DNA of 64,000 nucleotides, from assembly GCA_963806685.1 (NCBI GenBank), contig CAWDZB010000003.1, positions 197,734 to 261,733 on the forward strand, given 5' to 3'. Shown piece after piece: positions 42,870-51,840 of this stretch (its first letter is position 1; the number at the start of each line of letters is the position of its first letter). This stretch comes from DDH964 sp963806685. GTDB taxonomy: Bacteria; Desulfobacterota; Desulfuromonadia; Desulfuromonadales; DDH964. The translations under genes and the position numbers were made by a program. The notes under the pieces were generated by a model that searched no databases, was not told where the DNA came from, and was given only the letters and a program-made list of their open reading frames with translations.

Positions 42870-43480
42870 CTTCAAGTGCAAGAAGACAGATTCAGTTTGC
42901 AATGCCATAAATTCAACAATCATGGGAGACTTCCTGCGGCATCAGGTGGTTGAGACGCGTTCTTGTTAAATTTTTTCAGGTCCAGGTCAGTAGTTGGGGT
43001 CTACCATCGGAATTAGCAGATGGCGGGGCCGCCTGGGTCTGGTAACCTTTCTCTGCCGGGGGTGTGGCTCTTGGGGTCAGTGACCTGTTCATTCAGCCTC
43101 ACTTCAGCCTGAAATGCCGCCCCCTTCCTTTGCATCATCCGGCGGGCCGAATGGGATGGTGCCGAATGTGTTGGAGCACCCCGTAGGGTCAGCCCTCCAA
43201 ATTGCCAACTCTGAAGATTAAGGAGTCCGCTTATTTTGGAGCGATATTCAGCCCCTTGCCTTGGTAGGCTTGGGGGGCTCAATTTCTTGACCTAGCAGAA
43301 GAGCTGCGGTAAATTGGCATCATTTTATGTTGATGGTGTCTGGGGAGGGAGCTTTGGCTATTAATCTAAAATTTATAAGTTAGAAAATATCGAACCGTTG
43401 TCCCCTCCAGCATTGGGCACAGCGGTTTTTGTATTCGGGTATCCTGCCCTAGATTTATTGGTTTCAAGGAGATATATATT
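42870..43480. other. 611-base gap with no recognised gene
   Basis: Mixed composition. A small minus-strand reading frame (43013-43282) has no ribosome site, signal or family look and is not called. The sequence becomes AT-rich after about 43310, where the promoter of the lipoprotein operon probably lies. No inverted repeat pairs or transposase remnants were found by eye. Confidence 0.5.
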
Positions 43481-43534
43481 ATGAATAATTCAGCCTATCA
43501 GAAAAATACCCATGGACACCAGAGGAGGGATCTT

Positions 43535-44008
43535 ATGAAAAAAGGGATACGTTGCTTTCCCGCTTTACTTGTTTTGCTATTTACCATAAATCTTGGAGGG
43601 TGTATTAGTGCACAGCAGCATGCTGCGGATGTTCAAAGCGGGCTCCAAGGCGACAGATTGACAGTTGGAACTGTTCAAAGAGAAATTAAACAGGGTATGA
43701 GCGGCGCTGATGTAGCGCAAGTATTGGGATCTCCGAATATTGTGTCTACCGATGAAAAAGGGAGAGAAGTTTGGATTTACGATAAAATTTCCACAGATAC
43801 AGTTTATTCAAATAGCAATGGCGGTATTAGTTCCTTGATACTTGGCGGATCTCCAATTGGTGTTGCAGCACTAGGTGGCGGGCTTGGAGCACATTCTAAC
43901 TATTCATCTGGAGCAGCTTCAAAAAGTCAAAGAACGCTCACTATAATAATTAAATATGGAGAAGATAGAAAAGTAAGAGACTTCGCATATCATTCCTCAA
44001 GGTTCTAA
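43535..44008 (+). CDS. BamE/SmpA-like lipoprotein
   Basis: A 157-residue protein from the preferred ATG at 43535 (GAGGAGGG upstream): lipoprotein signal ALLVLLFTINLGGC with lipobox Cys, then a short linker and a BamE/SmpA-like pattern (VQREIKQGMSGADVAQVLGSPNIVSTDEKGREVWIYDK) in which a strand-turn region ends with WxYDK. A low-complexity Ser/Gly patch and KSQRTLTIIIKYGEDRKVRDFAYHSS follow. An in-frame ATG at 43481 also has a ribosome site (AAGGAGATATATATT). AT-rich; first of three lipoprotein genes. Confidence 0.75.
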   Translation: MKKGIRCFPALLVLLFTINLGGCISAQQHAADVQSGLQGDRLTVGTVQREIKQGMSGADVAQVLGSPNIVSTDEKGREVWIYDKISTDTVYSNSNGGISSLILGGSPIGVAALGGGLGAHSNYSSGAASKSQRTLTIIIKYGEDRKVRDFAYHSSRF

Positions 44009-44026
44009 TGGGTCAGGGGGGTAAGG

Positions 44027-44557
44027 ATGAAAAAGCTACTTTCGATAATTTTATTATCAACATTTTTTCTCATTTCCTGTCAGCCAACGATTCCAAGAGA
44101 AGCCCTTCAAATAACGCCTCAATCTCTACAAATCAGGCAACTAGAAACCAGATATTTTGATACAAAAGATGAAGAAAAAATTCTTGTGGCAAGTGCAGGA
44201 CTTCTGCAAGATCTTGGTTTTAACATTGATAGAAGCGAGACGGAAGTTGGCTATATCTTGGGGAGCAAAAAGAGAGACGCAACAAGTGTTGGACAGATCG
44301 CTGGAGCAGTGCTTGTCGCCCTGCTAGGCGGAGGAAGAGTTCCGGTTGATAAAGAACAAATTATGAGAGCGTGTATCGTCTCTCACCCTTACGGTGAACA
44401 TAATGAAAAAATAGCTGTAAGGGTTACATTTCAAAGAATTGTATGGAATACAGATGGACAAATTACCACTAGGGAGTGCATCACAGAGCCAACTGTATAT
44501 CAGGAGTTCTTTGGGAAACTATCAAAAGCAGTTTTTCTGGAGGCTAATCAAATATGA
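44027..44557 (+). CDS. lipoprotein, paralogue 1 of the LQDLGF family
   Basis: A 176-residue protein with lipobox LSTFFLISC (Cys18). The mature part contains IRQLETRYFDTKDEEKILVA, LLQDLGFNIDRSETEVGYILGS and, near the end, FFGKLSKAVFLEANQ. The same three landmarks occur in the next gene, so the two are diverged paralogues. A glycine-rich hydrophobic patch (GAVLVALLGGG) is special to this copy. It overlaps the next gene by ATGA. I do not know a function; envelope location is inferred from the lipobox. Confidence 0.72.
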   Translation: MKKLLSIILLSTFFLISCQPTIPREALQITPQSLQIRQLETRYFDTKDEEKILVASAGLLQDLGFNIDRSETEVGYILGSKKRDATSVGQIAGAVLVALLGGGRVPVDKEQIMRACIVSHPYGEHNEKIAVRVTFQRIVWNTDGQITTRECITEPTVYQEFFGKLSKAVFLEANQI

Positions 44558-44982
44558 AATTCTACAAATATCTAATATTTTTAATTTTTACAACTACGAC
44601 ATTGTTGGTATCCGGATGTGCAACAACACAACAAAGATTGCTTGATTCAGGAAGTAATCAAGTGCAATTGCGAAGCATACAAACAAGGGTATTTGATACT
44701 ACAGAAAAAGAAAAAACAATAAGAACTATAATGGCAACTCTTCAAGATCTTGGGTTTGTAATTGACCAAGCCGATTCAACCCTTGGTACTGTTACAGCGA
44801 CTAAGCTAAATCGATATGCCTTGAGAATTACAGTATCTGTCAGACCAAGGGGGAAAACACAATCCCTTGTTAGGGCTAACTGCCAATATGAAGACAAACC
44901 AGTTTACGATCCAGAGCCATATCAGCAGTTTTTCACATCATTAGAAAAAGCCATGTTTTTAGCAGCCCAGCAAGTTGATTGA
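44554..44982 (+). CDS. lipoprotein, paralogue 2 of the LQDLGF family
   Basis: A 142-residue lipoprotein with signal IFTTTTLLVSGC (Cys22) and the family landmarks LRSIQTRVFDTTEKEKTIRT, TLQDLGFVIDQADSTLGTVTATK and FFTSLEKAMFLAAQQ. It is shorter than its neighbour because the glycine-rich patch is missing. Start overlaps the preceding stop. Last gene of the AT-rich lipoprotein operon. Confidence 0.72.
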   Translation: MKFYKYLIFLIFTTTTLLVSGCATTQQRLLDSGSNQVQLRSIQTRVFDTTEKEKTIRTIMATLQDLGFVIDQADSTLGTVTATKLNRYALRITVSVRPRGKTQSLVRANCQYEDKPVYDPEPYQQFFTSLEKAMFLAAQQVD

Positions 44983-45049
44983 ATCTAAAAATTTAGAATA
45001 GAGGAATCCGGATTGCACTTAACTCAAGGTTGCAAGCGAAACTAAAAGC

Positions 45050-45150
45050 CTTTCACCAAAGAGGACGCCGAAGGCACAGAGAGAGGCAAAAGCCAAGACC
45101 CCGGATTTTCTCTGCGTGCGCTGCTGAGCGAAGCGAACGGGTGGTGAAAA
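45050..45150. repeat. degenerate inverted repeat with CACAGAG motif
   Basis: The ends TTTCACCA (45051-45058) and TGGTGAAA (45142-45149) are inverted, and inside them GCACAGAGAG pairs imperfectly with CTCTGCGTGC. This resembles the dispersed CACAGAG-type intergenic repeats of some Geobacter-related genomes. It follows the lipoprotein operon. A smaller inverted pair (GGGACCGG/CCGGTCCC, about 45211-45245) lies downstream and may be a terminator. Confidence 0.45.
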
Positions 45151-45405
45151 AGAATTTTTGGATTTGGTTCCATTCACTGGAGTCAGGTGCATTACCAGTT
45201 AGAGGAAAACGGGACCGGCTGCTTTCGAGCAAAGTATCCGGTCCCATTATTTACCCCCCGATCTGCGCCTCGGCCCCGCCAAGCCTATCTCCTGCCTCTA
45301 CCGCAACTCTTCCGACTACCTCCACTCATGGAAACGGGTACAATGAACTGGAGGCCTGACCTAAGGCGCAGTAGACCCTTCAGTGATTTGAAAGGAGACT
45401 CGAAA

Positions 45406-45852
45406 ATGCCCACAGGTACTATCCGACTTCACCGGGTGCTCCGGGCGGATCCGGAGCGGGTCTACCGGGCGTTCCTGGACGCCGACGCGATGGCCAAATG
45501 GCTTCCGCCCTACGGTTTCACCTGCAAGGTTCACCACATGGAGGCCAGAGTCGGCGGCACCTACCAGATGTCCTTTACCAACTTCGGCACGGGTAACGGT
45601 CACTCCTTCGGCGGCGAGTATCGTGAACTGGTGCCTTTCCAGACCATTCGCTACACGGACCAGTTCGACGATCCGAACCTGTCCGGAGTAATGCAGACCA
45701 CGGTATCCTTGAAGGAAGTGTTTTGCGGAACGGAATTGAACATCGTCCAGGAAGGGCTTCCGGAAGCCATTCCGCTCGAGATGTGCTATCTCGGCTGGCA
45801 GGAGTCCCTCGCACAACTTGCGAAGCTCGTCGAGCCCGAGATTCCCGATTAG
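45406..45852 (+). CDS. SRPBCC (AHSA1-type) domain protein
   Basis: A 148-residue protein of the START/Bet v1-like fold: TIRLHRVLRADPERVYRAFLDADAMAKWLPP at the N-terminus is the AHSA1 (Aha1 C-terminal-like) signature. It is followed by GGTYQMSFTNFGTGNGHSFGGEYRELVPFQTIRYTDQF and the final helix CYLGWQESLAQLAKLVEPEIP. Such proteins bind hydrophobic ligands or act in stress responses; the ligand is unknown. The ATG has AAAGGAG upstream. Longer in-frame extension is rejected because it runs through a probable terminator. Confidence 0.82.
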   Translation: MPTGTIRLHRVLRADPERVYRAFLDADAMAKWLPPYGFTCKVHHMEARVGGTYQMSFTNFGTGNGHSFGGEYRELVPFQTIRYTDQFDDPNLSGVMQTTVSLKEVFCGTELNIVQEGLPEAIPLEMCYLGWQESLAQLAKLVEPEIPD

Positions 45853-46136
45853 CGAAGAGAGGCCTGACCCTGCGGTCGAGTGCCCCATGGAGTCAAGCCT
45901 GGTCAAAGAATTGATTACCCCAAAAAAAACCGGCAGAATTCCTGGACAAAAACAGGCTATGGGGCGGTTTTGGGGGCTGGAATTGAAGCCATAGTTTTTT
46001 TGAAGCGCTAACCTGTCGTAGGTGCGAAGGAGGGGAATGCAGATGCGAAGAAGCCTAGCTTTCCTGGTCATTATCACCGCCCTGTGGTGTTCTCCGTTCT
46101 GGGTCCGGAATCGCTACTGGTTCCGATTTCGGCAGC

Positions 46137-46409
46137 GTGGTCCATTTGCGGGATTCCCCGTCCCACCGCGAACCGCAGGTCGAGGTCTACATGACCAGCT
46201 GGTGCCCCTGGTGCAAGAAGACCCTGGCCTTCTTCCGCTCCCGGGGCATTGCCGTCCGGGCCTACGACATCGAACGGGACAGCGCCGCAGCCAGGCGCAA
46301 GAAACAGATCGATTCCTCCAGGGGGGTCCCGACTACGGTCATCGACGGCCGGGTCATTAACGGCTATGCTCCTCAAGCCTTCGAACGGGCCTTGAAATAT
46401 CCCAACTGA
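46137..46409 (+). CDS. glutaredoxin-like protein, N-terminal signal probably in another frame
   Basis: The Grx fold is clear: EVYMTSWCPWCKKTLAFFRSRGIAVRAYDIERD with a CPWC active site, then KKQIDSSRGVPTTVIDGRVINGYAPQAFERAL (the TVP cis-Pro and GG-like glutathione region). This frame has only a GTG at 46137 and a weak start. Immediately upstream, from ATG 46046 in a different frame, lies a convincing signal or anchor segment (MRRSLAFLVIITALWCSPF). A one-base shift between the two would give a normal exported thiol-disulfide protein. So this may be a frameshifted gene of about 46046-46409. Confidence 0.68.
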   Translation: MVHLRDSPSHREPQVEVYMTSWCPWCKKTLAFFRSRGIAVRAYDIERDSAAARRKKQIDSSRGVPTTVIDGRVINGYAPQAFERALKYPN

Positions 46410-46523
46410 CGGGCAGAGCAGGCAAATGTGGGAACAGGGCATGGACAGTGGAAAGCCGATGGCCTACAATGCCCCGCACACGAGGAAATCTCACTGAAAT
46501 CCATTCAATTAAGGAGTCAGGAA

Positions 46524-46724
46524 ATGAGGAAGTTTACCTGCCCCGCCAAAGGCGGAGTCGACGAAAACCCCTCGAACCTCTGCCCCCAGGAGGAGATCAC
46601 CAACCTGTGCTGCGCGTCCTGCGGGGATATCCTCTGCGGCGGCGAGCATACCTGCCTGAAGGTCAAGGCCCAGCGGGAAGCCGGGAGCCGGGTGGAGAGC
46701 TGCGGTATCCCGATCGAGGACTGA
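46524..46724 (+). CDS. small Cys-rich protein
   Basis: A 66-residue protein with eight Cys (MRKFTCPAKGGVDENPSNLCPQ, then CCASCGDILCGGEHTC), arranged in CxxC-like pairs suitable for zinc or a metal cluster. No signal peptide. The ATG at 46524 follows AAGGAG. Family not recognised; the context is a group of small stress-type genes. Confidence 0.62.
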   Translation: MRKFTCPAKGGVDENPSNLCPQEEITNLCCASCGDILCGGEHTCLKVKAQREAGSRVESCGIPIED

Positions 46725-46894
46725 TTCCCTTTTGCAGTCACCGCCTATCCGAAACTCCAAGGTGACGCGATTTCCAGCCCTGATCGGCCTGACAGCGAAC
46801 CGCCCGGCAAGTTTTCCCCTTGTAGTTCCGCGCACCTGCCGCTACCATCGATGCATTGGCCCTCCTGCCTGACCCCTTGCCGACGGACTCTGCC

Positions 46895-48103
46895 ATGGCG
46901 GCCTGCGCCGAACGCATCCCGCGCCGGATTCTTCCGGTCATCGTTCTTGCCCAGTTCGCCGGCACCTCCCTGTGGTTCGCCAGCAATGCGGTAATGGGGG
47001 ATCTGCAGCGGCAATGGCAGCTGCCCGCCAGCGCTCTCGGGACGATGACCTCGGCGGTGCAGTTCGGCTTCATCGCCGGTACTCTCTGTTTCGCCTGGTT
47101 CGCCTGGGCCGACCGCTTTTCCCCCCGGCTGCTGTTCCTGGTCTCGGCGCTGTTCGGGGCCATTGCCAATCTGCTGGTCTGGCTCGCCGCCACGGGCTCC
47201 CCTCCCTTCTTCTTTGCCGTTTTTTTACCGGGTTTTTCCTGGCCGGCATCTATCCGGTCGGGATGAAGATAACCGTCGCCTGGTATCGCCAGGGGGTCGG
47301 CCGGGCGATCGGCTACCTGGTCGGGGCGCTGGTTCTGGGCACCGCCTTCCCCCACCTGCTGCGCGCCCTCGGCCAGGCCTTCCCCTGGCCGGCGGTGATC
47401 GCCGCCAGTTCGGCGGTGGCGGTGGCGGGCGGGGTGCTCCTCTACCTGCTGGTTCCCGATGGCCCCCATCTCCCCCCCGGCCGGCGCCTGCAGCCCGGCG
47501 CTCTGCGGGCGGTGATCCGCTGCCCCGATTTCCGCCGCGCCAGCTTCGCCTATTTCGGCCACCAGTGGGAACTCTACGCCCTCTGGACCTTCGTCCCGGC
47601 GCTGTTGGCGGCCTATGCGCAGAGCCGGAGCCTGGCCGGGTTTCCGGTTTCCCTCTGGTCCTTTTTCATCATCGGCGCCGGTGCCGCCGGCTGCGTCGTG
47701 CGGCGGCATCGTTTCGCGCCACGTCGGCAGCCTGGCGGTCGCCTTCGCCCAGTTGGCGATTTCCGGGTCGTGCTGTCTGCTCGTCCCGCTGGCCTTTCAC
47801 CTGCCGCCCGGCCTGTTTCTCACCTTCCTGCTGGTCTGGGGGGTCGCCGTGGTCGGCGATTCCCCCCAGTACTCGGCCCTCTCCGCCCGCACCGCTCCGC
47901 CGGAGCAGGTCGGCTCGGCGCTCACCCTGATGAATTGCGTGGGTTTCGCCGTTACCATCGGCAGCATCCAGCTGCTGGCCCATCTGATGGGGCGCCTGCC
48001 GCTCCCCGAGCTCCTGCCGTTGCTCGCCTTCGGCCCCCTTTTCGGCCTGCGGCAGCTCTGGTACCTGGGGCGGGGAGAAGGCGCGGCACACCTCGGCCGC
48101 TGA
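46895..48103 (+). pseudogene. MFS transporter with two frameshifts
   Basis: Major facilitator of about 400 residues split across three frames. Frame A (46895-47230) has MAACAERIPRRILPVIVLAQFAGTSLWFASNAVMG and further helices. Frame B continues FFTGFFLAGIYPVGMKITVAWYRQGVGRAIGYLVGALVLG, to about 47700. Frame C gives GGIVSRHVGSLAVAFAQLAIS through SALTLMNCVGFAVTIGSIQLL to the end at 48103. The junctions look like one lost base near 47230 and one gained near 47700. All helices remain recognisable, so decay is recent or the sequence is in error. Substrate unknown. Confidence 0.75.
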
Positions 48104-48164
48104 ACGGCCGCCCGGGGCCACGCCGCACCGGCCGACCCCAACTCTTTCAAGTCGAGATCCGTCG

Positions 48165-48710
48165 ATGAATGAATCCAGCGTCAGTGTCGGCCTCATCGAT
48201 CCGAAAAGTCCGGCCAACGTCGGGGCGGTCCTGCGCGCCGCCGGCTGTTTTCGCGTCGACGCGGTCTTTTACACCGGGCAACGCTATGCCCGCTCCGCCA
48301 GGTTCCATACCGACACCCAAGGCGCCAGCCGGACGATTCCCTTGACCGGGGTCGCAAGCCTTGTGGACATCCTGCCGGAAGGGGTGAAGCTGGTCTGCGT
48401 CGAACTGGTCGAGGGGGCGATCCCCCTCCCCGCATTCCGGCACCCGGACCGGGCCTTGTACGTTTTTGGCCCGGAAGACGGCACGCTCAGGCAGGATCTC
48501 ATCGACCGGGCCGATGCCGTCGTCTACCTGCCCACCAGGGGTTGTCTGAACCTTGCGGCCACGGTCAATGTCGTGCTCTATGATCGGCTGGCCAAATCCA
48601 GTTCGGCCCTTGCCAATGACGAGTTGATTCGGCAAAGCCGGGATAACAATAACCGGTTGAAAGTCAGGTCCAATCCCGGAACTCGAGCCGAGCCCGGAAA
48701 GAAGAACTGA
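48165..48710 (+). CDS. TrmH/SpoU-family RNA methyltransferase
   Basis: A 181-residue SPOUT methyltransferase: IDPKSPANVGAVLRAAGCF (motif 1 with the conserved Asn and Arg), YVFGPEDGTLRQDLIDRAD (motif 2) and VVYLPTRGCLNLAATVNVVLYDRL (motif 3, the trefoil knot). It has the short form without an extra RNA-binding domain. The target (tRNA Gm or rRNA) is not determinable. It ends before a hairpin shared with the convergent ABC operon. Confidence 0.88.
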   Translation: MNESSVSVGLIDPKSPANVGAVLRAAGCFRVDAVFYTGQRYARSARFHTDTQGASRTIPLTGVASLVDILPEGVKLVCVELVEGAIPLPAFRHPDRALYVFGPEDGTLRQDLIDRADAVVYLPTRGCLNLAATVNVVLYDRLAKSSSALANDELIRQSRDNNNRLKVRSNPGTRAEPGKKN

Positions 48711-48842
48711 AGGGGCAGGTCTCGCCGCGACGGGATCATTGTCGGGGCGAAGCCCCACGCTGATCACACCCGGTGCCCGGAACCGGAAGAGGCGCTTGCG
48801 AGGTTCCCGGATCGGCTCAACAAGATTTTCTGCAGGTTAAAC

Positions 48843-48880
48843 GAATGAACTACCCCGCAGCAAGCCGCGGGGTAGTTCAT
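48843..48880. terminator. hairpin between TrmH-type gene and the ABC operon
   Basis: A perfect 15-bp inverted repeat (48843-48857 and 48866-48880, arm AATGAACTACCCCGC) with loop AGCAAGCC lies between converging genes. No long T-run. The arm sequence is of a kind that recurs between genes in many bacteria, so it may be a dispersed repeat as well as a terminator. Confidence 0.6.
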
Positions 48881-49015
48881 TATGGACTGCCGTTCCCGCG
48901 CGGGTCATGTCTCCACCGGCTGCTGAGCCCAAAGGTGAATCCACTATGCCGCTGCAGTTGGAATCCGCCGATTCCTTTGCCTTTTTTGACCCTTCCCCGG
49001 GACTGGACGTTTTTT

Positions 49016-50698
49016 TTATTCCACGGTCTCCATCTGCGTGAATTTCCTGCCGAGCAGGGAGGCGATCACCACCAGGGAGGTGGAGATGAAGATCATGATC
49101 ATCCCCAGGGCCGAGAGTTTGCCCCACAGGCCGTCCTCGGAGAAACGCAGGATCTGCACCGCCAGCACCTCCGAGCCGGGGCGGGAGAGGACCACCGAGA
49201 GGGTCAGCTCGCGCACGAACATGGTGGCCATGAGGATCCAGCCGGAGACGATGCCGGGGATCAGCAGGGGGATGATGATCCGGCGCATGGTGTAGAAGGG
49301 GCTGCCGCCGCAAACCCGGGAGGATTCCTCCAGGTGGCTGTGAATCTGAACGAAGGCGCTCGACAGGGGCCGGATGCCGTAGGGGAGGTAGGTGGCGATG
49401 TAGCCGATCAACAGCGCCCAGATGGTGGCGTACAGGGGCGTGCGGACGAAAAACCACATGAATCCCACCCCGATGACGATGCCGGGGAAGGAGAAGGAGA
49501 GAAAACTCAGCGACTCCAGGATCCCCGATGCCCGGGTGCGCACCTTGACGATGACGTAGGAGACGAAGATCGAAAGGATGACCCCAAGGGTCGCCCCCAC
49601 CAGGCCGAGGGTGACGCTGTTGCGCAGCGCCAGCAGGGAGATCGGGTCCTTGAGCACCTCATACCAGTTCTTCCAGCTCATGAGCGAAAACGCTCGGGCA
49701 CTCGGCACCATGGCGTAGGGGACCAGGGAGGTGTAGAAGAGCACCACCACCGGCAGTACAATCAGCACCAGGGAAAGCAGTCCGACGATGGCGAACAGGG
49801 GGTACTTGGACCTTTTTAGATCGATCTGGGTCGGCTTGAATCCCCGGCTCGAGATGGTGACGTAGCGACTGCTCTCCGAGGTCAGGTAGCGGTAGAGGTA
49901 GATCAGCAGGACCGAGGCAGCCAGGGCGCTCATGCCGATGGCCGAGGCCTTGCCGTAGTCGGCGGAGAAGCCGGTGGAGATGACCCGGTAGATGTGGGTG
50001 GAGAGGACGTAGATCCGCCCCGGGATGCCGATGACCGAAGGCACCGCGAAGGAGGCCAGGCTGCGTACCACCACCAGGATCGCCGAAGCCAGGATGGCGG
50101 GACGCAGTACCGGCAGGGTCACCCGGGTCAGGGTGCGCAGGTTCGACGCCCCGCAGACCTTGGAGGATTCCTCCAGGGCGACGTCGAAGGATCTCATGGC
50201 CGGGGCGATGATCAGGTAGGCGATGGGCAGGTCGAGCAGCCCCTCGACCAGGATCATCCCGGGCAGGGAATAGATGTTGAACAGGGCTCTCGGCAGACCG
50301 ACCCCCTCCATCAGCCAGCGGTTCAGGATGCCGTTGCTGGGATTGAGCAGCAGCACCCAGCTCACCGCGAACAGGATGTGCGGGATCATCATCGGGATGA
50401 TGGAGATGACCCCGAACAGGAACTTGCCGGGGATGTTGGTGCGGGTGTTGACGTAGGCCAGAAAGAGTGCCAGGGAGGTCGCCACCAGCGCCGAGCCGAC
50501 GGTGAAGATCGCCGTATTGACAAGGATGCCGGCAAAGGCCGGGTCGGTGTAGGCCGCGACGTACTTCTCCACGGTGAAGCGGCCGAAGGTGCCGAACCCC
50601 TGCGAGAAGCTGCCGATGACCAGCATCACCACGGGGCAGACGGTCAGAAAGCCGACGATGAGGATCAGCGTTGGGGTGAGGGGCGGTTTCCTGAACAT
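49016..50698 (-). CDS. iron-type ABC transporter permease, two fused domains
   Basis: A 560-residue permease with about twelve membrane helices in two homologous halves. Each half carries the cytoplasmic EAA-type loop: EESSKVCGASNLRTLTRVTLPVLRPA and EESSRVCGGSPFYTMRRIIIPLLIPG. This is the FbpB/SfuB-like layout of ferric-ion (or 2-aminoethylphosphonate-type) importers. It starts 7 bases after the ATPase gene. Third gene of the operon SBP-ATPase-permease. Metal specificity cannot be decided by eye. Confidence 0.9.
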   Translation of the reverse strand: MFRKPPLTPTLILIVGFLTVCPVVMLVIGSFSQGFGTFGRFTVEKYVAAYTDPAFAGILVNTAIFTVGSALVATSLALFLAYVNTRTNIPGKFLFGVISIIPMMIPHILFAVSWVLLLNPSNGILNRWLMEGVGLPRALFNIYSLPGMILVEGLLDLPIAYLIIAPAMRSFDVALEESSKVCGASNLRTLTRVTLPVLRPAILASAILVVVRSLASFAVPSVIGIPGRIYVLSTHIYRVISTGFSADYGKASAIGMSALAASVLLIYLYRYLTSESSRYVTISSRGFKPTQIDLKRSKYPLFAIVGLLSLVLIVLPVVVLFYTSLVPYAMVPSARAFSLMSWKNWYEVLKDPISLLALRNSVTLGLVGATLGVILSIFVSYVIVKVRTRASGILESLSFLSFSFPGIVIGVGFMWFFVRTPLYATIWALLIGYIATYLPYGIRPLSSAFVQIHSHLEESSRVCGGSPFYTMRRIIIPLLIPGIVSGWILMATMFVRELTLSVVLSRPGSEVLAVQILRFSEDGLWGKLSALGMIMIFISTSLVVIASLLGRKFTQMETVE

Positions 50699-50705
50699 TA
50701 GGTGC

Positions 50706-51788
50706 CTAGGCTGAAAGCAGGAAGCAGTGGTCGGGGTCGAAGCTGATTTGAATTTCGTCCCCTTCGGCGAGATCGGCGGTGGGGGTGATGGTGGTGGTGA
50801 GCAGCCGGGTTCCCACCCGGATATCCCCCTCGTAGGCCTCGCCGACGAAGACCAGGGTTTCCACCTTGCCCCGGAACAGGTTGCGCGCCTTTTCCTTTCC
50901 CGCCAGGCTGATGAATTCGGGACGCACGCAAAGCATCGCCTCGTTGCCGGGCACCAGGCCGTGGCTGTTGAGGCCGAGGATGGGCCCGATTTCCGAATCG
51001 ACGACCGCGTGGCCGTTCTCCAGCGCCGTGACCTTCCCCGGAATCAGGTTGGCGCGGCCGATGAAATCGGCCACGAAGCGGTGGTCGGCGTTGAAATAGA
51101 TCTTTTTCGGGTCGCCGATCTCGATGATGCGCCCCTCCCGCATCACCGCTATTTCATCCGAGAGGGCCAGCGCCTCGACGCGGTCGTGGGTCACGTAGAC
51201 CGCGGTGATCTGCAGCTCGGACAGAAACCGGCGCAGTTCCTTGCGCGTCTCCTCCCGGAGCTTGGCGTCGAGGTTGCTCAGCGGCTCGTCGAAGAGGATG
51301 ACCTTGGGCTCGGCCACCAGGGCCCGGGCCAGGGCGACCCGCTGCTGCTGGCCGCCGCTCAGTTTGGTCGCCGGCCGGTTTTCGAAGCCCTCCATTTGCA
51401 CGAACTTGAGGGTCCGGGCCACCCGGCTGCGGATTTCATCGCGGGGCATTTTGCGGTTCTGCAGGGGATAGGCGACGTTGTTGAAAACGTTCATGTGCGG
51501 CCAGATGGCGTAGGTCTGGAAGACCATGCCGAGCCCCCGCTTCTCCGGCGGCACGAAGATCTTTTTTTCCCGCGACCAGACGATCTCCTCGCCGATGGCG
51601 ATCTCGCCGGCGTCCGGGGTCTCGAGACCGACGATGCAGCGCAGCAGGGTGGTTTTGCCACAGCCGCTCGGACCGAGCAGGGTGAAGATCCGGTTGGCGG
51701 GGATGGTCAGGTCGACCCGGTCCACCGCCCGGATCTCTTTCCCCTCGGAATGGTAGATTTTGCTCAGGCCGTCGATGCGGATTTCCAT
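50706..51788 (-). CDS. ABC transporter ATP-binding protein, FbpC/PotA-type
   Basis: A 360-residue ATPase: Walker A GPSGCGKTTLL, signature LSGGQQQRVALARAL, Walker B VILFDEPLSNLD, and the H-loop YVTHDRVEALALS. A C-terminal TOBE domain follows (GLVPGNEAMLCVRPEFISL), matching MalK/PotA/FbpC-type importers. The ATG at 51788 (GAGGCCCC upstream) is chosen; a longer frame upstream overlaps the intergenic hairpin. Couples ATP hydrolysis to the permease encoded next. Confidence 0.92.
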   Translation of the reverse strand: MEIRIDGLSKIYHSEGKEIRAVDRVDLTIPANRIFTLLGPSGCGKTTLLRCIVGLETPDAGEIAIGEEIVWSREKKIFVPPEKRGLGMVFQTYAIWPHMNVFNNVAYPLQNRKMPRDEIRSRVARTLKFVQMEGFENRPATKLSGGQQQRVALARALVAEPKVILFDEPLSNLDAKLREETRKELRRFLSELQITAVYVTHDRVEALALSDEIAVMREGRIIEIGDPKKIYFNADHRFVADFIGRANLIPGKVTALENGHAVVDSEIGPILGLNSHGLVPGNEAMLCVRPEFISLAGKEKARNLFRGKVETLVFVGEAYEGDIRVGTRLLTTTITPTADLAEGDEIQISFDPDHCFLLSA

Positions 51789-51804
51789 GGGGCCTCGAAA
51801 AGTG

Positions 51805-51829
51805 CCGGGGCCGCTGGGTGCGGCCCCGG
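51805..51829 (-). other. hairpin between substrate-binding protein and ATPase genes
   Basis: A perfect 10-bp stem CCGGGGCCGC/GCGGCCCCGG with loop TGGGT lies in the 52-base gap. On the minus strand it is followed by CACTTTTCG. Such hairpins after a binding-protein gene usually raise its expression relative to downstream genes by partial termination or 3' protection. Confidence 0.6.
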
Positions 51830-51840
51830 TGCGTGCAGGT

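Noticed and set aside
43013..43282. Possible 89-residue protein on the minus strand in the accessory gap
   Set aside because: No ribosome site, Pro/Ser-rich random composition, no family likeness.
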